Below are positions 26,369 to 34,652 of a stretch of DNA of 64,000 bases, one piece after another. Both the position numbers and the translations under genes were made by a program. Position 1 is the stretch's first letter. Each line of letters starts with the position of its first letter. This DNA comes from Pedobacter nyackensis (GTDB taxonomy: Bacteria > Bacteroidota > Bacteroidia > Sphingobacteriales > Sphingobacteriaceae), in NCBI RefSeq assembly GCF_900176505.1, contig NZ_FWYB01000005.1, forward strand, positions 186,001 to 250,000, read 5' to 3'. Under the pieces are notes generated by a model, which was not told the DNA's origin, did not search any database, and saw only the letters and a program-made list of their open reading frames with translations.

Positions 26369-27961
26369 ATGAGAAAGCTAAGAAATTTGATAGTGGTATT
26401 CATCGCTATATTGCTTAATGCTTGCAATACATTAGAATTGAAGCCAGAAGGCTTTATTTCTCCAGAAGTATTTTATAAAAATGAGAATGAAGCCTTCATG
26501 GCTTTAACCGGGGTCTATAATCCGCTGGCTAATGAATCTTTTTACGGTAGAGATTGGTTTTATGCATTTAATATACAAGATGATCTGGGCTATTACGACC
26601 GTAATTATACCAATGAAGAATTGTTCCTGAATAACTTTTCATATACCAATGCCAGAGTCAATAATCTATGGAAAAACCTATACACGGGCATAAACCGTGC
26701 TAATTCGTTTTTAGAAAACATCGATCGTGTATCATTTAAAGATGACACCTTAAAAGAAGCCTACCGTGGAGAAGCCATGTTTTTAAGGGCGTATTATTAT
26801 TTCATTCTTTCGAGTATGTGGGGTGATGTGCCATTCAGAGATAAATCTGTTCAATCGGTATCACAGGAATCCCAGCTCGCAGCAACGTCGGCAACTGATA
26901 TTTTTAGTTTTGTAGTGACGCAAATGGAAGCCGCGGTACCTAAAGTGTACGATGCTGATAAGCTTACGGCTGTGGGACGAATCTCTAAATCTGCGATTCG
27001 GGGTATTTTAGCCAGGGTTTATTTAAAGATGGCCGGGAACCCACTAAATCTCGGTAAACCGGCTTACGAAAAAGCGCTTTTCTGGGCAAATGAAGTTAAA
27101 AAAAGTGGTAAGCATACTTTAAATTCAGACTATACACAGGTATTTATCAATTATGTAAAAGATGTTACTGATGTAACATTTAGAGAAAGTATTTGGGAAA
27201 TTGAGTTTAAAGGCAACCGCCTGGATGGACATGAAACTGCTGGCCTACTTGGTAGTTATAATGGCATTTACAATAATGATAATGTTAGCGAGGATACCCC
27301 TGGATATTGCTATGGCTATCTATCCTGCACATTAAAATTGGAAGACCTTTACAAATTACCAGAAGATGCGGTTAGAAAAACCTGGAATCTGGCTGCTTTC
27401 CGTTACAATTACAATACTACAACTAAAGTAAGGACAAAAACAAATTGGACAACAGCTCAATTGGTCTATAGAAATGCGGGTAAATTTAGGAGAGAATACG
27501 AACTCGTATCCCCGAAGGCCAGAGATTACACCCCAATAAACTTCCCTGTTTTGCGCTATGCAGATGTATTGCTGATGATTGCTGAAGCTGACAATGAAGT
27601 TAATACCGCGCCATCTGCTCTGGCCTATGAATGCTTAAATGCCGTACGGAAAAGGGCTATGCCTACTGCTGTAGCTGTAGCAGGATTAACGCAGACCACT
27701 TTCAGACAAATGCTGAGGGACGAAAGAGCACGTGAACTTTGCTTTGAAGGCGAAAGAAAAAATGACCTGATTCGCTGGGGTATTTATGTAGAAGCCATGA
27801 CAAATGGAAGAAAAACTATGGTGGCTGATGCAAGATGGCATGTAAATAAGAGATACGCTTCTGCTATTGCAGATTATACCTCAGAAAGGCATATGTTGTA
27901 TCCGATCCCTAGTTCTGAGTTGGCAACCAATCAGAAAATGAAACAAAACCCACTTTGGTAA
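26369..27961 (+). CDS. susD: SusD/RagB-family surface glycan-binding lipoprotein
   Basis: A 530-residue lipoprotein with lipobox LLNAC (Cys 19). The N-terminal NTLELKPEGFISPEVFYKNENEAFMALTGVYNPL, the TPR-like helices RGEAMFLRAYYYFILSSMWGDVPF and the C-terminal RARELCFEGERKNDLIRWG are diagnostic for SusD. The end (LYPIPSSELATNQKMKQNPLW) is the usual SusD terminus. It caps the SusC barrel outside the cell and delivers ligand to it. The gene lies 2 nt after susC and 18 nt before the DUF5017 gene. Its last codons are partly duplicated at 21917-21952. Confidence 0.95.
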   Translation: MRKLRNLIVVFIAILLNACNTLELKPEGFISPEVFYKNENEAFMALTGVYNPLANESFYGRDWFYAFNIQDDLGYYDRNYTNEELFLNNFSYTNARVNNLWKNLYTGINRANSFLENIDRVSFKDDTLKEAYRGEAMFLRAYYYFILSSMWGDVPFRDKSVQSVSQESQLAATSATDIFSFVVTQMEAAVPKVYDADKLTAVGRISKSAIRGILARVYLKMAGNPLNLGKPAYEKALFWANEVKKSGKHTLNSDYTQVFINYVKDVTDVTFRESIWEIEFKGNRLDGHETAGLLGSYNGIYNNDNVSEDTPGYCYGYLSCTLKLEDLYKLPEDAVRKTWNLAAFRYNYNTTTKVRTKTNWTTAQLVYRNAGKFRREYELVSPKARDYTPINFPVLRYADVLLMIAEADNEVNTAPSALAYECLNAVRKRAMPTAVAVAGLTQTTFRQMLRDERARELCFEGERKNDLIRWGIYVEAMTNGRKTMVADARWHVNKRYASAIADYTSERHMLYPIPSSELATNQKMKQNPLW

Positions 27962-27979
27962 TCATTTAAATTATAGATA

Positions 27980-28921
27980 ATGAAAAACTTTTTATACGTG
28001 ATTTTGGCTGTGATCCTCTTTACTTCATGTAACAAATTTTCAGCCGTAAGTGATTTTTCGGTTTCACTTGACCCTGAAAACACCTATGAAGTGAACAAAA
28101 CGATCACCTTTAATTTTGATGGAAACCCTAACTATTTAACTTTTTATTCAGGGGAGTTGGGTAATAACTACAAATTGTTAGATAGGAGCATGGTAGACCC
28201 AGAAGGACTGCAGGCGTTTATACAATTTAAGGTTAAGGTAGAAGATGCGGCACCTGACAATACTTTAAAGCTGATGATCTCCGATAACTTTACAGGCTTA
28301 ACGACTAAGAATTATAAAGCCGATTCGACAGCAATTTTTGATTCGGAATGGACCGACCTAAGCACCGCGGCGCAGTTCCCGATTGCTCAAAATGGAGAAG
28401 CTAACGTGAATTTGGATATTTCTCAATATTTAACAAAGCCAACATCTATTGCTTTTAAGTATGTAGCAGTACCTAATGCAACTAAAAAGCAACCTAAATG
28501 GACGATTTCTAATTTGCATATTTTATTGGAATCTCCAAATGGAGATCAGGTAGAAAGCCTGGACTCAACCCGAAGAGGTTTTGTTCCTTTTGATTTTTTA
28601 GATAAGATAACGCCTTATACCAATAGAACTACCGAGGGCCGCTGGAATGTTTCATTTCCTCAAACCACCATGGTGTTGGCTAGTACAGCCGCTGGCCTTA
28701 CAAAACCATCCAATTTAGATTGGGTCATTTCTAAACCGACAATCTTGAATCAAACCAGTCGCGATTTGGGTATTGTGGTTAAAAGCATGCAGGAGAGAAA
28801 GACTTCCTTTGGTTATAAATTTTCTAAAGCTGGTGACTATGAAGTAGTGTTCGTTGCCAAAAACTCCAATTTTGAAAATGAAAGTGTAGTGGTAAAACGT
28901 CTGACTGTTAGCATAAAATAA
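27980..28921 (+). CDS. DUF5017-type surface lipoprotein (SusE/F-position)
   Basis: A 313-residue lipoprotein with lipobox LFTSC. The N-terminal immunoglobulin-like part (EVNKTITFNFDGNPNYLTFYSGELGNNYKLLDRS) is typical of DUF5017 proteins encoded straight after susD. The middle (about 110-190) has a jelly-roll-like strand pattern (WTDLSTAAQFPIAQNGEANVNLDISQY). It ends with another beta-domain. It stands where SusE/SusF surface glycan-binding proteins are found and probably binds the locus substrate. Its 5' end and leader were copied into the gene at 21971. Confidence 0.75.
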   Translation: MKNFLYVILAVILFTSCNKFSAVSDFSVSLDPENTYEVNKTITFNFDGNPNYLTFYSGELGNNYKLLDRSMVDPEGLQAFIQFKVKVEDAAPDNTLKLMISDNFTGLTTKNYKADSTAIFDSEWTDLSTAAQFPIAQNGEANVNLDISQYLTKPTSIAFKYVAVPNATKKQPKWTISNLHILLESPNGDQVESLDSTRRGFVPFDFLDKITPYTNRTTEGRWNVSFPQTTMVLASTAAGLTKPSNLDWVISKPTILNQTSRDLGIVVKSMQERKTSFGYKFSKAGDYEVVFVAKNSNFENESVVVKRLTVSIK

Positions 28922-28930
28922 TTCGAACCC

Positions 28931-30955
28931 ATGATGATTAATTTTTATAAAATAAAAGTTCCATTACTGTTGGCAATAGTATACTTAAGTATGCCTTCAG
29001 TATCGTTTTCTCAAGAAAAGAATATTGATGATATGGAAATGGTGACGGTTCCATCCGGCTTTTTTTACATGGGATCTAATGGACTAAAAGAGAATTTCGA
29101 TGAAAAACCAATTCATAAAGTAAACCTGAGCAATCAATTTAAAGTATCTGCTACTGAGATTACGAATAAACAGTATGAGTTGTTTGATCCGGAGCATAAA
29201 AAACACAGAGGTAAAAATGGTTTCTCTAACGATGATGATGAAGCTGTTGTTTATGTAAGTTGGAATGATGCCATGGCCTACTGTAAATGGCTTTCAAAGA
29301 AAGAAGGCAAAACGTATCGCTTACCTACCGAAGCGGAATGGGAATATGCCTGCAGAGCAAATACTTATTCTACGTTTTCAAATGGAGATAAATTGCCCGA
29401 AAATGTATTAAAATGGCAAGACAAGCCTGAATCTATATCCTTGCAAAAGCTAACCGTAAGAAAATCTAAACCAAATGGTTTTGGCTTGTATGATATGCAT
29501 GGTAATGTAGAAGAATGGTGTATGGATTGGTATGGTCCTTATAAAAAAGAGGAAATCACTAATCCATCAGGGTATGCTTCAGGAAATTATAAGGTAACGA
29601 GAGGAGGTAGCCACAATAATTTTATGAATTCATTAAGGTCAGCTAATCGTTCTGCACTGATTCCTGATGATAGAAATTATTTGACAGGGTTTAGAATAGT
29701 AGAGGTGAACTATACTGCCGGACCATATTATCCGGCAGAAAACGTAAGCCCACTAAATCAGCAAAATGTTAGTCAGACTACTTTTAAATGGATTCAGAAC
29801 GAGCGGCCTGTATTTTTAGCACCAATTGAATACATCAAAAGTCCAGATTGTGAATCGCGGCCTACTATGTATGCGCATAACCATTGCCCGGCAATTACCT
29901 GGTGCCGAAATGGAGATTTGTTGGCCATTTGGTTTTCTACGGAAAGTGAATTTGGTACTGAAATGGCTATCTGGGCCAGCAGGTTAAGGGCCGGTAATAA
30001 GGAATGGGATAAAGCATCTCTATTTTATAAAGTACCAGACAGAAATATGACTGGTTCATCTCTTTTTTATGATAAAGAGAGCGGAACATTATTTCATATG
30101 AATGGGATGTCACCTTCTGGTTGGTGGAAAAATATGGCTTTGATTTTACGATCATCAAATGATAATGGAGCTACCTGGACTAAGGGAAATATTATAGCTC
30201 CAGATCATAGCCAAAGGCATCAGGTTATTGCAGGGATGTTTAAAACCAAACGCGGCTGGCTTGTGCAACCTTGTGATGCAGGGCCTGGTGTTGCGGATGG
30301 TTCGGCCTTGTGTATCAGTAAAGATCAGGGTTTAACCTGGAGCGATCCTGCGGGAGCACTGGAATTGCCTTTGTTTGAAGAGGGTAAGACAGGAGGGAGT
30401 ATAGCTGGAATACATGCTGGAGTGGTTGAGTTAAATAATGGAGATCTGATGGCTTTAGGAAGATCTAATGATATCGTTAATGCTGAGGGTATAAAAAAGA
30501 TGCCTTTAAGTATTTCAAAAGATGGAGGGAAAACCTGGAGTTATCAGGCATCAGAATTTCCTCCCATATCAGGTGGACAGCGTTTGATATTCATGCGTTT
30601 AAACGAAGGTCCCCTATTGCTGGTATCTTTCACACACCATCCTTTAAGATCCGTAGGGGACAAGGCTGGAATGATCATAAACGGGAAAAAAGTTTATGGA
30701 ATATTTGCCTCCGTTTCGTATGATGAAGGGAAAACATGGCCCTTGAAAAGACTTTTGTCTGATGGTAAACACCGCTTTATGGATGGAGGTGCCTGGACAG
30801 GGAGTTTTATCATGGACGAAACTCATTCAGAGCCAAGGGGCTATTTTGCTGCCACACAATCCCCAGACGGAATAGTGCATCTCATAAGCAGTAAAAATCA
30901 TTATAGATTTAATCTTAAATGGCTGGAAACAAATAAAATTAACCAATCTAAATAA
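28931..30955 (+). CDS. Secreted fusion: FGE/SUMF1-like domain + BNR sialidase-like propeller
   Basis: A 674-residue protein with a signal peptide to about residue 27. Residues about 35-255 form a formylglycine-generating-enzyme-type (SUMF1) fold: MEMVTVPSGFFYMGSN, ATEITNKQYELF, VSWNDAMAYCKWLSKKEGKTYRLPTEAEWEYACRA, GNVEEWCMDWYGPY, VTRGGS and GFRIV. The two active-site cysteines expected between RGGS and GFR are absent (that stretch has none), so it cannot make formylglycine and more likely binds ligands. Residues about 285-665 are a propeller with four Asp boxes (SNDNGATW, SKDQGLTW, SKDGGKTW, SYDEGKTW), as in exo-sialidases. It lies 9 nt after the DUF5017 gene, in the PUL operon. Confidence 0.8.
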   Translation: MMINFYKIKVPLLLAIVYLSMPSVSFSQEKNIDDMEMVTVPSGFFYMGSNGLKENFDEKPIHKVNLSNQFKVSATEITNKQYELFDPEHKKHRGKNGFSNDDDEAVVYVSWNDAMAYCKWLSKKEGKTYRLPTEAEWEYACRANTYSTFSNGDKLPENVLKWQDKPESISLQKLTVRKSKPNGFGLYDMHGNVEEWCMDWYGPYKKEEITNPSGYASGNYKVTRGGSHNNFMNSLRSANRSALIPDDRNYLTGFRIVEVNYTAGPYYPAENVSPLNQQNVSQTTFKWIQNERPVFLAPIEYIKSPDCESRPTMYAHNHCPAITWCRNGDLLAIWFSTESEFGTEMAIWASRLRAGNKEWDKASLFYKVPDRNMTGSSLFYDKESGTLFHMNGMSPSGWWKNMALILRSSNDNGATWTKGNIIAPDHSQRHQVIAGMFKTKRGWLVQPCDAGPGVADGSALCISKDQGLTWSDPAGALELPLFEEGKTGGSIAGIHAGVVELNNGDLMALGRSNDIVNAEGIKKMPLSISKDGGKTWSYQASEFPPISGGQRLIFMRLNEGPLLLVSFTHHPLRSVGDKAGMIINGKKVYGIFASVSYDEGKTWPLKRLLSDGKHRFMDGGAWTGSFIMDETHSEPRGYFAATQSPDGIVHLISSKNHYRFNLKWLETNKINQSK

Positions 30956-30961
30956 AACTTT

Positions 30962-31960
30962 ATGTTCATTATTGAAAACTATTCACTCGCTGTACTCTTT
31001 TGTTTCATTACGATGTTATGTTGGGGGTCCTGGGGCAACACGTTAAAATTAGCTACAAAAACCTGGAGGTTCGAACTCTTTTATTGGGACTATGTGATCG
31101 GCGTATTATTGTTCTCCTTGTTTTCAGCCTTAACGCTCGGAAGCATTGGAAGCCAGGGACGTAGTTTTATTCCGGATTTGATGCAGGCAGATTTCTCGAA
31201 TGTGTCATCCGCTTTTATAGGCGGAGTGATATTTAATCTTTCTAATATTCTGTTGTCTGCTGCTATTGCAATTTCAGGAATGGCAGTAGCCTTCCCATTA
31301 GGCGTTGGATTAGCCCTGGTATTGGGTGTAGTGATCAATTACATCAGTACACCAAAAGGAGATCCGGTTGTGCTGTTTGTGGGAGTGGCTTTAATTACAA
31401 TTGCCATATTGCTTAATGCCAAGGCCTATAAAAATATGGGTTCAAATAGCAGTTCAACTACAAAGGGAATTGTAATAGCCGTTGTAGCCGGTATTTTAAT
31501 GTCTGTGTTTTACAGATTTATTGCGGCATCTATGGATGTTGACAATTTCGCAAACCCTCAGATGGGTAAAATGACTCCTTACACAGCGGTATTTATTTTT
31601 TCAGTAGGCATGTTTGTCAGTAATTTTATAATTAATACCGTTGTAATGAGAAAGCCCTTTGTGGGCTTGCCGGTATCTTATAAGGATTACTTCAATGGTA
31701 ATTTTAAAACTCATTTAATTGGCGTTTTTGGGGGAGCTGTTTGGGGGTTGGGGAATTCCCTGAATCTTATTGCCGCCGGTAAAGCAGGGGCCGCCATATC
31801 CTATGGCCTTGGGCAGGGAGCAACAATGATCGCTGCATTATGGGGGGTGTTTATCTGGAAAGAGTTTAAAGGTGGGCCAAAGGTGAACAATATCTATCTC
31901 ACTATGATGTTTGTCCTGTTTTTTATAGGCATTGGCTTAATCATTTATGCAGGTACTTAA
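30962..31960 (+). CDS. GRP-type sugar permease (glucose/ribose porter, RhaT/DMT-like)
   Basis: A 332-residue inner-membrane protein with about ten hydrophobic helices in two halves. MLCWGSWGNTLKLATKTWRFELFYWDY at the N-terminus and the Gly-rich WGLGNSLNLIAAGKAGAAISYGLGQGATMIAALWGVFIWKEF in the second half fit the GRP/RhaT branch of the drug/metabolite transporter superfamily. Such proteins import ribose, glucose or rhamnose. It follows the FGE-BNR gene by 6 nt and comes before the ribokinase and nucleoside hydrolase genes. Ribose import into the cytoplasm is therefore the favoured role, by context. Confidence 0.8.
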   Translation: MFIIENYSLAVLFCFITMLCWGSWGNTLKLATKTWRFELFYWDYVIGVLLFSLFSALTLGSIGSQGRSFIPDLMQADFSNVSSAFIGGVIFNLSNILLSAAIAISGMAVAFPLGVGLALVLGVVINYISTPKGDPVVLFVGVALITIAILLNAKAYKNMGSNSSSTTKGIVIAVVAGILMSVFYRFIAASMDVDNFANPQMGKMTPYTAVFIFSVGMFVSNFIINTVVMRKPFVGLPVSYKDYFNGNFKTHLIGVFGGAVWGLGNSLNLIAAGKAGAAISYGLGQGATMIAALWGVFIWKEFKGGPKVNNIYLTMMFVLFFIGIGLIIYAGT

Positions 31961-31986
31961 CAAATTATAAAAAAAAATAATATTAT

Positions 31987-32643
31987 ATGAAACTAGTAAA
32001 GTTTATCTCAACTTGTTTAATAAGTACTGTTTATTTCAATGCGTTAGGGCAAGGTCCCATTCTGATACAGAAGCAGATTAATAATCATCTTGTAATGGAT
32101 GGTACAAAAAAACCTTTAGAAAGAGGATGGAGCTTGATTACCCCGGCAGAGCAAAAAAAAGGGGAGGTGTCTTTGGTCAAAGCTGAGGGAATTAATATAA
32201 AATGCCTGGAAGGCGAAGCGATTACTTTTGGTGTAACTCAAGGTACCGTTCCTGAGTTTAAACCTTCCAATAATTACACCATAGAAGTTAAAGCAAAAAT
32301 AGTTAAGAATAATGGGCGAGGATTAGATCTCTACGTCCGCGACGGCAAAAATGTAAGCAGACTCATCTGCATAACACATAATCGGGTTATTATAAATGGC
32401 GAAAAAGTACCTGTTGCTACATTAAACGGTAAAGAATTCCATACTTATCGTTTAGCCGTAGAGCGGGAGGAACGTAAAATGCATATCTACATAGATGGTA
32501 TTTATAAATCAACGTCAGACCTTGTTTTACACGGTGGTAAGCCTCTTTTTTCCTTCGGAAAAGGAAATGTTAAGTCTGATACCGAGATCGTTATCAATTA
32601 TATAACCTATGACCTTACCGGGGCATATGCCCCTAATATTTAG
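31987..32643 (+). CDS. Secreted LamG/concanavalin-like beta-sandwich protein
   Basis: A 218-residue protein with a signal peptide to about residue 21 (ISTVYFNALGQ). The remainder is one domain of alternating strands with NYTIEVKAKIV, RGLDLYVRDGKN, HTYRLAVEREERKMHIYIDGIY, which is the concanavalin-like / LamG pattern of carbohydrate-binding domains. It has no catalytic residues that I can recognise. It lies in the PUL operon after the permease (26-nt gap) and probably binds the glycan or a product in the periplasm. The family assignment rests on strand pattern only. Confidence 0.55.
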   Translation: MKLVKFISTCLISTVYFNALGQGPILIQKQINNHLVMDGTKKPLERGWSLITPAEQKKGEVSLVKAEGINIKCLEGEAITFGVTQGTVPEFKPSNNYTIEVKAKIVKNNGRGLDLYVRDGKNVSRLICITHNRVIINGEKVPVATLNGKEFHTYRLAVEREERKMHIYIDGIYKSTSDLVLHGGKPLFSFGKGNVKSDTEIVINYITYDLTGAYAPNI

Positions 32644-32687
32644 CATAATTACAAATACATTGCAAACGCTTTTTGATAAACATTAGA

Positions 32688-33620
32688 ATGAAGAATGGAA
32701 TTTTAGTAATAGGAAGTACAAATATAGATATGGTAGCATCAGTATCCCATCTTCCGGTTCCGGGAGAAACGATTGGAGATGCTACGTTTTCAGTAAAATA
32801 TGGTGGAAAGGGTGCGAACCAAGCCATTGCTGCAGCAAGAGCGGGCGGAGAGGTGACTTTTTTTTCTTTCCTGGGGGATGACAGTTACGGAAATGCGCTT
32901 ATTAACCACTTTCGGGAGAATCAAATCAACAGCTCTTATATCGTACAGGAAGCAGGTGTCCCGACTGGGACGGCTTTTATTTTTGTTGCAGAGAATGGAG
33001 AAAATTGTATCGTTGTTGCACCTGGTGCCAATAAGGAAATGTCGCTGGAGCGGATTAACGATTTTATGACTTCCATCAGAAATTACAAGGCTGTAATTCT
33101 ACAACTGGAAATTCCAGGGGAAACTGTCTACGCAATCATTAAGGAAGCCTACAGAAATCAGGTTAAAGTTATATTCAATCCATCGCCATGCCATAGCTCT
33201 GCAATTGACATATTAAAGTATACAGATGTGTTAATCGTTAACGAGATAGAGGCTACCGAATTGGCGGAATTGAAAAATACTAAAGTCCCGATTCATGTTA
33301 TCGCTAAAAAGCTTCAGGAAAAGAATGTTGGTGTAGTCATAGTTACGCTTGGTGAGAACGGATGTTACGTGCTATCTGCGGATGTGGATCAATATTTTAG
33401 GGGCCACAGAGTTAATGTAGTAGATACGACTGGTGCCGGCGATACCTTTTGCGGCTCCTTTACCAGCAAATTTATGGAAAGCAATGATCTTGTAAAGTCT
33501 GTAGAGTATGCATTGGCTTCATCAGCTATTGCTGTTACAAAACTTGGGGCGCAAACAGCTATTCCAGTTAAAGAAGAGGTCGACAGTTTTTTAATTAAAC
33601 AATCAGCATATGAAATTTAA
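32688..33620 (+). CDS. rbsK: Ribokinase (PfkB family)
   Basis: From the ATG at 32688 (the upstream TTG at 32673 is unlikely) it has 310 residues. Motifs: GSTNIDMVASVSHLPVPGETI, YGGKGANQAIAAARAGGEVTFFSFLGDDSYG (PfkB signature 1, ribokinase-type GGKGANQA) and DTTGAGDTFCGSF (signature 2 with the catalytic Asp and anion hole). Ribokinase phosphorylates ribose at O5 in the cytoplasm. The preceding permease and following nucleoside hydrolase make a ribose-salvage trio. Other PfkB sugar kinases are possible but the ribokinase subgroup fits best. Its end overlaps the next gene by 11 bp. Confidence 0.85.
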   Translation: MKNGILVIGSTNIDMVASVSHLPVPGETIGDATFSVKYGGKGANQAIAAARAGGEVTFFSFLGDDSYGNALINHFRENQINSSYIVQEAGVPTGTAFIFVAENGENCIVVAPGANKEMSLERINDFMTSIRNYKAVILQLEIPGETVYAIIKEAYRNQVKVIFNPSPCHSSAIDILKYTDVLIVNEIEATELAELKNTKVPIHVIAKKLQEKNVGVVIVTLGENGCYVLSADVDQYFRGHRVNVVDTTGAGDTFCGSFTSKFMESNDLVKSVEYALASSAIAVTKLGAQTAIPVKEEVDSFLIKQSAYEI

Positions 33621-34632
33621 ACAAGTTTTCTTTCTGGCTGTTGCAGCAACGTGTATTTTAAGTAGCTATGCAGAAGCACATAAAACGCCACTGACCGTTA
33701 TTTTCGAAACGGATATGGGGAACGATATTGATGATGTATTGGCATTGGACATGTTATACAAGTATCAGGATGCGGGGGTAATTAAAATTGCTGCGATTTC
33801 TAATAATAAGGGTAATAATTATTCTATACCTTTTATTGATTTACTGAATCGTTGGTATGGTTACCCTAATATCCCTCTGGGAAATGTGGAGCCACCAAAA
33901 ATTCGGGAAGGTAAAAAGATATCATATGTCGAATATGTTTCGAACTTAAAAAATGAGCAGCGGTCTGATCTTTTTGAAAGAAAGCTAAGCCCAGGTTCAA
34001 CTGTAGAAGGTTCTGTAGCGATGTATAGAAGGATTTTATCCGGGCAACCCGATAAATCAGTTGTTATTATTTCTGTTGGATTTTTAACAAACCTGTCGAG
34101 GTTGCTCAATTCTCCTGCTGACAAATACAGTCCCCTTAATGGTAAAGAACTGATTAATAAAAAAGTCAAATTTATGAGCCTGATGGGCGGGGATTTTAGA
34201 TCAGATAGAAGCAAAGAATTTAATATACGCTATGATATTGCTGCGGCTAAGGATGTTTTCAGTAACTGGCCTGGTGATATATTTGTAAGTCCCTGGGAAC
34301 TTGGGGGGGCTGTTGTTTTTCCGGGGGATCTCATAAAGACTGAACTTGGGTATACACCTGCCCATCCTTTAAAACAAGCATACGAGTATTATTTAACCAT
34401 GCCCTATGACAGGCCAACCTGGGATCTTACCTCTGTGCTTTATGCTGTAGAGCCTTTAAAACAATACTTCAAAGTGTCGAAAGCCGGCTTTATTGAAACA
34501 GATGATAAAGGCGCTACCTTTTTCAATAAAAGTAAAAAGGGCAATAGGTATATCCTTACCGCAGATAAACGGCAGCAAGAAACCATGCTGTTAAGATTTA
34601 AAGCGCTCGTACAACAAAAACCTAAACTATAG
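33610..34632 (+). CDS. Exported inosine-uridine-preferring nucleoside hydrolase family protein
   Basis: A 340-residue protein with a signal peptide (to YAEA, about residue 23). FETDMGNDIDDVLALDMLYKY is the calcium-binding DxDxxxDD signature of IU-nucleoside hydrolases, followed by IAAISNNKGN, VVIISVGFLTNLSRLL, KVKFMSLMGG and the C-terminal YDRPTWDLTSVLYAV segment. These enzymes split ribonucleosides into base and ribose. The exported location implies action in the periplasm on nucleosides or similar ribosides taken up by the Sus system. It overlaps the ribokinase gene, so translation is coupled. An altered glycoside specificity cannot be excluded. Confidence 0.82.
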   Translation: MKFKQVFFLAVAATCILSSYAEAHKTPLTVIFETDMGNDIDDVLALDMLYKYQDAGVIKIAAISNNKGNNYSIPFIDLLNRWYGYPNIPLGNVEPPKIREGKKISYVEYVSNLKNEQRSDLFERKLSPGSTVEGSVAMYRRILSGQPDKSVVIISVGFLTNLSRLLNSPADKYSPLNGKELINKKVKFMSLMGGDFRSDRSKEFNIRYDIAAAKDVFSNWPGDIFVSPWELGGAVVFPGDLIKTELGYTPAHPLKQAYEYYLTMPYDRPTWDLTSVLYAVEPLKQYFKVSKAGFIETDDKGATFFNKSKKGNRYILTADKRQQETMLLRFKALVQQKPKL

Positions 34633-34652
34633 CCAATTGGCTTCAAATTTAT

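Noticed and set aside
28931..30955. Formylglycine-generating enzyme or sulfatase-activating function
   Set aside because: The catalytic cysteines are missing and there is no sulfatase gene in the locus.
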